From Solicoccozyma terricola (Eukaryota > Basidiomycota > Tremellomycetes > Filobasidiales > Piskurozymaceae), in contig BCLD01000016.1 in the NCBI GenBank assembly GCA_001600875.1, positions 1 through 64,000 of the forward strand: DNA of 64,000 bases. The letters are read 5' to 3'. Below, piece after piece: positions 57,806 through 64,000 of this stretch. The position numbers were made by a program, and so were the translations under genes. Below the pieces are notes generated by a model. That model ran no database searches, had not been told where the DNA came from, and saw only the letters and a list, made by a program, of their open reading frames with translations. Every line of letters starts with the position of its first letter. Within the stretch, counting starts at the first letter, position 1.

Positions 57806-58322
57806 AACCTCGGCTTCACCAACGCCTTTCTGATCAACGTCATTCTGAAGAAGTTGCGGCGCATTCCCCCAGTGTCATAGCTAATGCGTCTTGTCCACTT
57901 CTCGCAGCTTCCATCCAGATCGGATCCCAACTCATGTTTGCTTCAATTTCTGTCCACTTTGGACGTCGTAGTCTCGTCCTTTGAGGGAGTCATTTGCACA
58001 TGGTTGTGTCTGTGATCGTTGAGCGTTTGTTAGCAAATGGTATCAAAGCAACTCGACTGAAAGCCAGGACGACCGGTGTTTGTTCTGCAATGGATCATTG
58101 GATGTGATCAAAGGTCTCACATTCCAAGTAAGTTTGTTGCCCCCTTTTTTTTCCGCATAAGCTGAGATCTTTCTGCAGCACTTCTGTCCCATACATGCTG
58201 GATGTCAATGTGCGAAGTAAGTCGGATCCAACGTGCTGGATAGTCCACCTTGTACTAACCTGCATCAAATAGCCTCGTTCTGAAGTCCGTCTTCGGACTA
58301 CTTGTATCTAGGAGGCGACAAT
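57806..58322 (+). CDS. Unresolved gene with C-terminal zinc-binding cysteines
   Basis: A 66-nt exon (57806-57871; LGFTNAFLINVILKKLRRIP) and a second after a CAG acceptor (57908; SRSDPNSCLLQFLSTLD) look coding. Further on, DDRCLFCNGSLDVIKGLTFQ ends at GTAAGT and is joined in phase by an exon HFCPIHAGCQC, then by LVLKSVFGLLVSRRR up to TAA at about 58320. The CxxC ... HxC/CxC layout suggests a zinc finger of the kind found at the end of VPS11/VPS18 proteins, but the middle exons could not be joined in frame. The 5' part was not found. Confidence 0.35.
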
Positions 58323-58461
58323 TTTTGAGAACGGCGTAATCCGTAGATCATTCGGCGATTCTTGCTGTTTGCGCGGCGAAATCCGCAAATCTTCGATTAC
58401 TATCCGAGATGAGACTGTTGCTGCTGCCACTGGGATTCCCAGATCAACACGACGATTCACA

Positions 58462-59766
58462 ATGCAGCATCATCCCCAGTCCCTCTTGGCCCTGATCGCA
58501 CGATGGACAATCCTGGATATTGACTGCAATGATGCAGACGTGGCCGTTACGCACAACACGGCTGCCAATGCACTCAAACAATCGCCCAGCCTCTTTGCAG
58601 ACATGACCAGCAACCAGCTGATCGTACTGGGTATGGCCAGGGCGGACGCGGGCTCGAAACTCATGGCTGAGAGTGTGACAATCGCTCGAAACCTCCTCAG
58701 CAGCGGCTCCAACGTTCGTCGTCTGTCCATCGGACCAGATGGGCTGGGTGGCGAGACTGAGAGTGGCAAGGTCCAGCAGCTTGCCGTGGATGTTTTCGTA
58801 GGTGATAAAAGCGTGGTCATGTCGCGGGCGAGTAGACTCATTGTCCGTCCGTGTACTTTCAGACCATCAAACTTGGCCTGCTCATGCTCCCAAACCTTCG
58901 CGATGGAGGCCGTCTTCACGCTCAAACCATCCCCTCGCAAGCATACTCGACGATCCCCACCATCTTGCACGCTCGCCGACTCGTTAGTTTGTACCAAGAA
59001 CTCGGAAATGTCCCTGTTGATCGTGTTTGCATCAAGATTCCGTCCACGATTGCGGGATTACGAGCAATGCAGGTTCTGGAGGCGGAAGGCATTCGTACTC
59101 TTGCGACCACAACCTTCTGTGTCGAACAAGGATTGGCCGCCGCGGAGGATGCAAAAGCTTTATACATTGCTCCCTACATCAATGCTTTGGAAGTGCACTT
59201 CTAGTAAGCCTTCACTGACAGCCTTCGACGATGCGAAGTTTACCTAATTTACGCACAGCACTGCCGAGAAAATTTCGCAAAACGAGAGACGCTTTACCCC
59301 TTCAAGCGTAACCCAGTCGATCGCCGTCATCCAACGCCTTGAACGTCTCCTCAGAAATCCTTCCCGTGCCGCCTTCTCTACTCAAATAATGGGTGCCTCC
59401 TTCAGTGCCATGAGCGAGGCCGTTCGCCTGACGGGCATGGACCGGATGACGTTGTCACCGAGCATGATTGAGCAGCTTGCAACCACGAGTGAGATAGATG
59501 TGGACGAAAATGGGCGGATGTGGAAAAATGTGGCAGCAGAAGCCGTGGCCGCATTCGAGCCTGCAAGTGCGATTGATGGAGAGGATCCGTTTTCCATAGG
59601 AGGACCTTGGTTGAGCGACGGGCCCGACTCCAAGCTTGACCTTCTGAAGCAGGCGCTGGAGGAGGAACGTACGAAATGGATGCTTGCCGATGCGTTGAAG
59701 AGATTCACTGCAGCTGAAAATGCACTGAAGGAAATCGCAGCGCAGGCAATGGATGCTCAAGCTTGA
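58462..59766 (+). CDS. Transaldolase family enzyme
   Basis: Three exons (58462-58797, 58863-59203, 59259-59766) give 394 residues. Marks are DCNDADVAVTHNTAANALKQ near the N-terminus (family D-x-T-x-N region), GGRLHAQTIPSQAYST, VDRVCIKIPSTIAGLRAMQV with the Schiff-base lysine in CIKIPST, and LATTTFCVEQGLAAAEDAKA followed by IAPYINALE. Transaldolases move a dihydroxyacetone unit between sugar phosphates in the pentose phosphate pathway; this member is longer than the classical yeast TAL1 (about 335) because of a C-terminal extension and may be a paralogous form. In-frame sequence upstream of the ATG is open but lacks family similarity. Confidence 0.88.
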
Positions 59767-59962
59767 TGAATTTGTCAGAGGACATTGGGCTTGTGCCTGT
59801 TGACTCTCCCACATGGTGTTAATATATGTGTGTCCCTAGAAGACCTATTCATGCAAGATACTCGTCAACGACGTCGTTATATAATACACGCGGGACATCC
59901 ATCCTTTCTTTGTTTTCGTTCGGTCGGTCGTTAATGCGTGTTCCGTTCATCGTTGGAAACCA

Positions 59963-61656
59963 CTACAATGCCTCCATATGGTGCCAAAAGACATGCCACC
60001 ACGTCCAAGGCACTCCAGGGAGACACCAGTGCTGGCAATCTGTGATGCCTTGAGCTGCGAGAGCTTTGGCTTCTGGACGTTGGAGGTCGAGAAGCCATGT
60101 GTTCATGTAGTGGATGTTGGGTATCCGCCCTTGCAGGCGAGCGGCCTGATGAGGATTGGTAAGATGGAAATCAGACTTTGCAGAACAAAATCGCCACCTG
60201 TTTGCATTCTCTACTCACGATCTGGAAATTCTCCACCACATCGACCGCCAACTCGTTGAACAACTGAAACCGTTTCCACCCATAATGATCCGAGATTTTT
60301 GGGTCGTCAAACTCCATTGGTCTTCCTATCGTACGCTCACGAGGAAAAGGCTCAAGATAGAGATGACAAGATTGAGGTGCGGCGCCAGTTGATCTCCAGA
60401 GGACTTGGGTGCGAGGTAGTAATAAAACGGGAGGTAGACCGACCTCGAGCTGAGTGGGCGTGGCGTGAATCAGACGTGTTAGTCCGAATGCCAATCTAAC
60501 ATTCCAACAGAGGGATTATTTTGGCTTTCCCCCCAACTCACCATGCGTCGATAAATGGGCAACAACAGATCCAAGTCCTCTCGAAATCCAATAGGTTTCG
60601 CTGTCCAATGCGCTCCAGTGTTCAACACAATGATTGAATCCTCCTCACTCTTCCACCCTTTCATATCCGTTCTTTCCTTGATTACACTCAACCAATCTGA
60701 AGTCCTCGGTTCACCTTCGAAATCTGGTCTCCATCCTGGCTGGAAACCAAAGTCATCTTCTAGCATCGTAGCTATGAGATCGTAGTCGAATAGATGGTCT
60801 GCCATCGCAAAAGTGATGAAAGGTTGGGAGAAACGAGAGAGTGGAATGTAAGGGTATCGCTTGCGAAGGATGTTGAAGAAAGGGTGGGCGGGGTTTAGCG
60901 TGAGCTGGTGTACTCGAAGGATGGGTTCAGATTTGATAGCGAGGGGTGGTAGGGAGGATGACTCGGCTGTGAAGCGATGGAGGAGGACTTGGAACCAGTG
61001 GAAGGTGAGAGAGTCTGGGTGGTGGAATGTGTGCGGATGTGTCGATCGATCAATCACCCTGTTAGGGGGTTTTCCCCGTTGATCGCGACACACTTACCTC
61101 CAGATAAGACCAACCCAGCACGACTGTTCAACAGCCTTCCAACGAACGATTCTTCATCCCATTTTCTCAGTTGAACCTCTTGCGGCTTCCATTCCCATTT
61201 CATGATCTCCTCCAGCCTCTTCCTGCCCGCGACACTAGTCGGCCGGACATCTTTTATTGACCTATTGCCATCTGGGCCAAAGTGATCCCAATCGACGTCT
61301 CCTCGTTTTGCTACCCAGCATCCCAGACCATCGACGGAAGGACCGTCTCCGAACCACCGATGGATGTCGTCAAAGGACTCCCATCGATCCGAAGGCTTGA
61401 GTTGCCATTCGCCGCGGTAGACGGCTTCGATGGAAGGGTCTGTATCAGCGTCACCGCCCCCGCTGCGACCGCTGCTTGAACGGTGGTGCCGCAGCTGCGC
61501 CTGGAGGAAACGGTTGAGAGGGTATGAGGATAGAGCGGAGTCGGAGGGGAAGCGGGATGCACCGACTCCTGGGCGGGACCGGGAGAGATGACTGGTGATG
61601 ACGAGGAAGATGGCGACTGCGAGGATGATGCAGAAGACAGGTGGCCTGCGGTTCAT
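59963..61656 (-). CDS. TBL/PC-esterase-like wall or capsule acyltransferase/esterase
   Basis: Four exons (61656-61098, 61014-60542, 60449-60219, 60145-59963) give 481 residues. A single N-terminal membrane anchor (VFCIILAVAIFLVI) marks a type II Golgi or ER protein. LVLSGDSLTFHWFQ, built across the first intron, has the GDS nucleophile motif; IIVLNTGAHWT is the second block; TDCQHWCLPGVP near the C-terminus carries the D-x-x-H dyad that is the hallmark of plant trichome-birefringence-like and fungal PC-esterase proteins. Such proteins add or remove O-acetyl groups on polysaccharides. It diverges from the wall-type DUF1996-WSC gene (316 bp between starts). Confidence 0.9.
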
Positions 61657-61972
61657 GGCGTGGTGGGTGTGGGTGTGGTGTGGTGATGCGAGGTGGATGA
61701 TGATGATCGTGGCCGGCGCTGCCAACCTCGACGGTCTCGTCCAACCTCGTATCCTGCGCAAAAAGGTTCGAGCGCTGGGTCTCAGCGTTGTTCGCTCACG
61801 GTGGCAAACCTTAAAAAGCTTAAACAGCACAATGCTCCGAATTGTTTCACGGTGCCTTTTTGTTCTGAAACAGCTCGAATTCAAAACCCAGGTCCACCCA
61901 TTTCTCGACCAGGGTGTCTGTCTGTCAACGTCGTCCTCGTCACCATCCATCCCTCCGAGACACCACTGGGGT

Positions 61973-64000
61973 ATGCTCGCCCTCCCGCCCACTCTCCTCC
62001 TCGCCGTCGCCGCCTCACTCCACACCGCCCATGCGTGGTCCTCCCGGTCGGTATGGCAAATGGCAAAACACTCGTCCGCGAACAGCTCGACCCGATCGTC
62101 TCACCGAATGCTCAATCGTCTCACATGCACAGAGTACTGGGCGGGTCCCAATTCGGTGCATCATATGAATACGAGGATCAGATGAATGGTACATGTACGA
62201 CCGCGTTGATATCCGTCGATCACAGCAACTACTGGATGCCACAGCTCTACTGGTATACCAACAACTCTGTCCCATTGTTCTATCCGATGAGAACGGTAAC
62301 GAGAACATATTACTTTGGAAGTCGGAAGGTGAGTGGAATAGAGTAGGAATGTGGGATTCCCTGGCTCATCGTCTGCATCCCATCCCCAATCCCCACCCCC
62401 TCCTGCTTTACCCAGAATGGCCTCGATTACCCTGTCCAACCCTTTCCCAAAGGACTACGCATGTTGACGGGTGATCCAAACCTCAAGGACCCTTCCCAAT
62501 ATGTCAATGGATTCTACTATGTCTGCTATTTAGATGAGAAGCGTCATCACGCGATTGTTCGTCTTATCTTGATTGTGTGTGGGTTGTCCCGGCAAGTCCC
62601 AAATCGCTGACATAAACACTCTTCCCAGCAATCATCGGATTTCAACATTGACGCTGTATGCTTGGGTGGTTTGAAAACTCAAATCATCTTCCCGTCCTGG
62701 TAAGCCGAGGTCACGCGAGTCCCAAATCTACTTGAGCGCGCGGCTGATCTTATCTTTCCTCTAGCTGGGATGGCGTAAACCTTTACAAAAAGGACGGAAC
62801 GCATGTAACAGTCCGTGTGCTCGCGTCCGCCTATTTCGAAACAAGCTTTCACCACTGATTTTCCCGTTTTTTTTTTTTTTCTTTTGGTTTTTTTTTTTTT
62901 TTTTTACAGTTCCCATACGGCGACACCCTCGCGGGAGCTTGTCCTTACACCCACCCAGTCCATATGCCAGGAATCATGCTCGAGTACGGGTGGTTCTATC
63001 CTCCAGAGGCAGCTGGAATCCCAATCAAAGGACACCATGTTTGGGCAAATGGCGATACGACTGGATTTGGGATTCACGGAGATTTCGTCAATGGGTGAAT
63101 GGGGGTTTGTGGAGGTTTTCGAGTGGTCGTTTGCTGATCTGGATTTCGTCTTGACTTCAGGTGGGATGTTGAAATCCTGTCGGCCGCTCTAAAATCGGCG
63201 GAATGTACCGATCTCCCCGGCGACAAGTGAGCGCCTTCATTCCCGCTGAAGCAATTAACAGAGGCTTATCAGTGGCTTTCCCACTCAGTTCATTCGCCGA
63301 CTGCCCCGTCTTCAAGCCATTCGTCAACAATGAGACTTGGAATTCATGCGTTCCTGATAAGGGTATTCTGGAATATCAGGACGGGGTGGAAGATCTCAAG
63401 CCGATTTCTGCCCTTCCTGGTTGCAATCCACTTTGTAAGCTTGGGTTATCCGTCTCGTGGATGTTTGCGGTCGGAGCTCACACCGATGTCTCTCTCTACT
63501 TTCCATGTCCTCAGGGAGTTACGGGCCAAAGCCAACATGTGATCCCGCGGTAGCACCGCTCGCTGGCCTTGCACCTCTCATTGGCACCGACGGCCCGCTT
63601 AAAGTTCCGGCTGGCACCGAGCAGTCCATCGTTTTCCCCCAAGGTGAAATCTGGGAGTCCGTCGGATGTTTCCAAGATGGCGACTACGCCAAAGCGTTAA
63701 TGCACAAGAAGCAATCATTTGTGAATAATGGGATGACAGTGAATTCGTAAGTCAAGTGCTTGGCGAGAGAGTGGTCACGGACTAACTTTGCATGCTATGA
63801 ACAGATGTACGGCGTCGTGCGAAGACCAAAATCTGCCATATGCCAGCATAGAGTTGAGGGGCACCACCTACGTAAGCATATCATCTTCTTTTCGGCGGGT
63901 ATCTTTCGGCAATAGCAGATCTGACCGAAGATCCTAGGGGGGTCCTTCACTCTTCACCTAGGTTTGTAGCTGTGGCTCTGCCTTCGACCCAACCTCGATC
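61973..64000 (+). CDS. DUF1996 plus WSC-domain extracellular protein, cut by the window end
   Basis: Ten exons are visible: 61973-62328, 62416-62556, 62629-62699, 62765-62804, 62910-63094, 63161-63226, 63289-63434, 63515-63746, 63805-63871, 63962 onward. All junctions after exon 1 keep frame. The start gives a signal peptide (LALPPTLLLAVAASLHTAHA), but the DUF1996 frame (REQLDPIVSP, HMHRVLGGSQF, WMPQLYWYTNNSVPLFYP) is one base out of phase with it near 62038-62052. DUF1996 continues through FPSCWDGVNLY, HPVHMPGIMLEYG and HGDFVNGWD. A WSC domain (WESVGCFQDGDYAKAL, CTASCEDQNLPYAS, VCSCGS) begins near 63650 and would be completed outside the window. WSC domains bind wall glycans; DUF1996 has no assigned activity. 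Confidence 0.85.

Overview
The window is the left end of a fungal chromosome, starting with a (CCCTAA)n telomere. It is most likely a basidiomycete, probably a tremellomycete-type yeast. The genus cannot be fixed from sequence alone. Supporting this, nearly every gene can be rebuilt only by removing many 50-90 nt GT...AG introns (donor GTGAGT or GTAAGT, branch CTGAC or CTAAC). After removal the exon lengths of almost every model sum to a multiple of three. All exon models were built by eye. No transcript evidence or database search was used.

Region 1 (1-13.2 kb) is the subtelomere. The telomere array joins the reverse transcriptase of a Ty3/gypsy element read on the minus strand, whose LTR lies at 2089-2670. 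Beyond it are a relic of a phosphate permease, a large gene joining a fungal rhodopsin-like 7TM domain to an FHS-type sugar transporter, a stray transporter exon, a second LTR (9386-10042), and a decayed multi-exon locus with duplicated exons. Two diverged fragments of one unrecognised protein family lie near the ends of this zone.

Region 2 (13.5-39.3 kb) is accessory metabolism: a transcription factor with two Zn2Cys6 clusters, a DUF1275 membrane protein, a sulfatase, an alpha-glucoside-type MFS transporter, a microbial rhodopsin, a secreted cysteine-rich protein, an SSU1-like sulfite/dicarboxylate exporter, an unrecognised 778-residue protein, a DHA1 drug transporter, a secreted cupin with a broken paralogue beside it, and an alpha/beta hydrolase. 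Transporters, one regulator and hydrolases together suggest uptake and use of external solutes, possibly sulfated sugars. That is inference.

Region 3 (39.4-64 kb) is the chromosome core, dense in conserved housekeeping genes: Mtf2-like mitochondrial protein, MPC2, YIF1, mRNA 5'-triphosphatase, proteasome beta PRE4, kinetochore Mis14, class I histone deacetylase HOS2, an FHA protein, cytochrome c heme lyase, transaldolase, a TBL/PC-esterase and a DUF1996-WSC wall protein cut by the window end. Several are in divergent pairs with 160-320 bp between start codons. Long poly-C tracts and one 55-base N gap occur here and may carry length errors. No tRNA, rRNA or CRISPR array was recognised.
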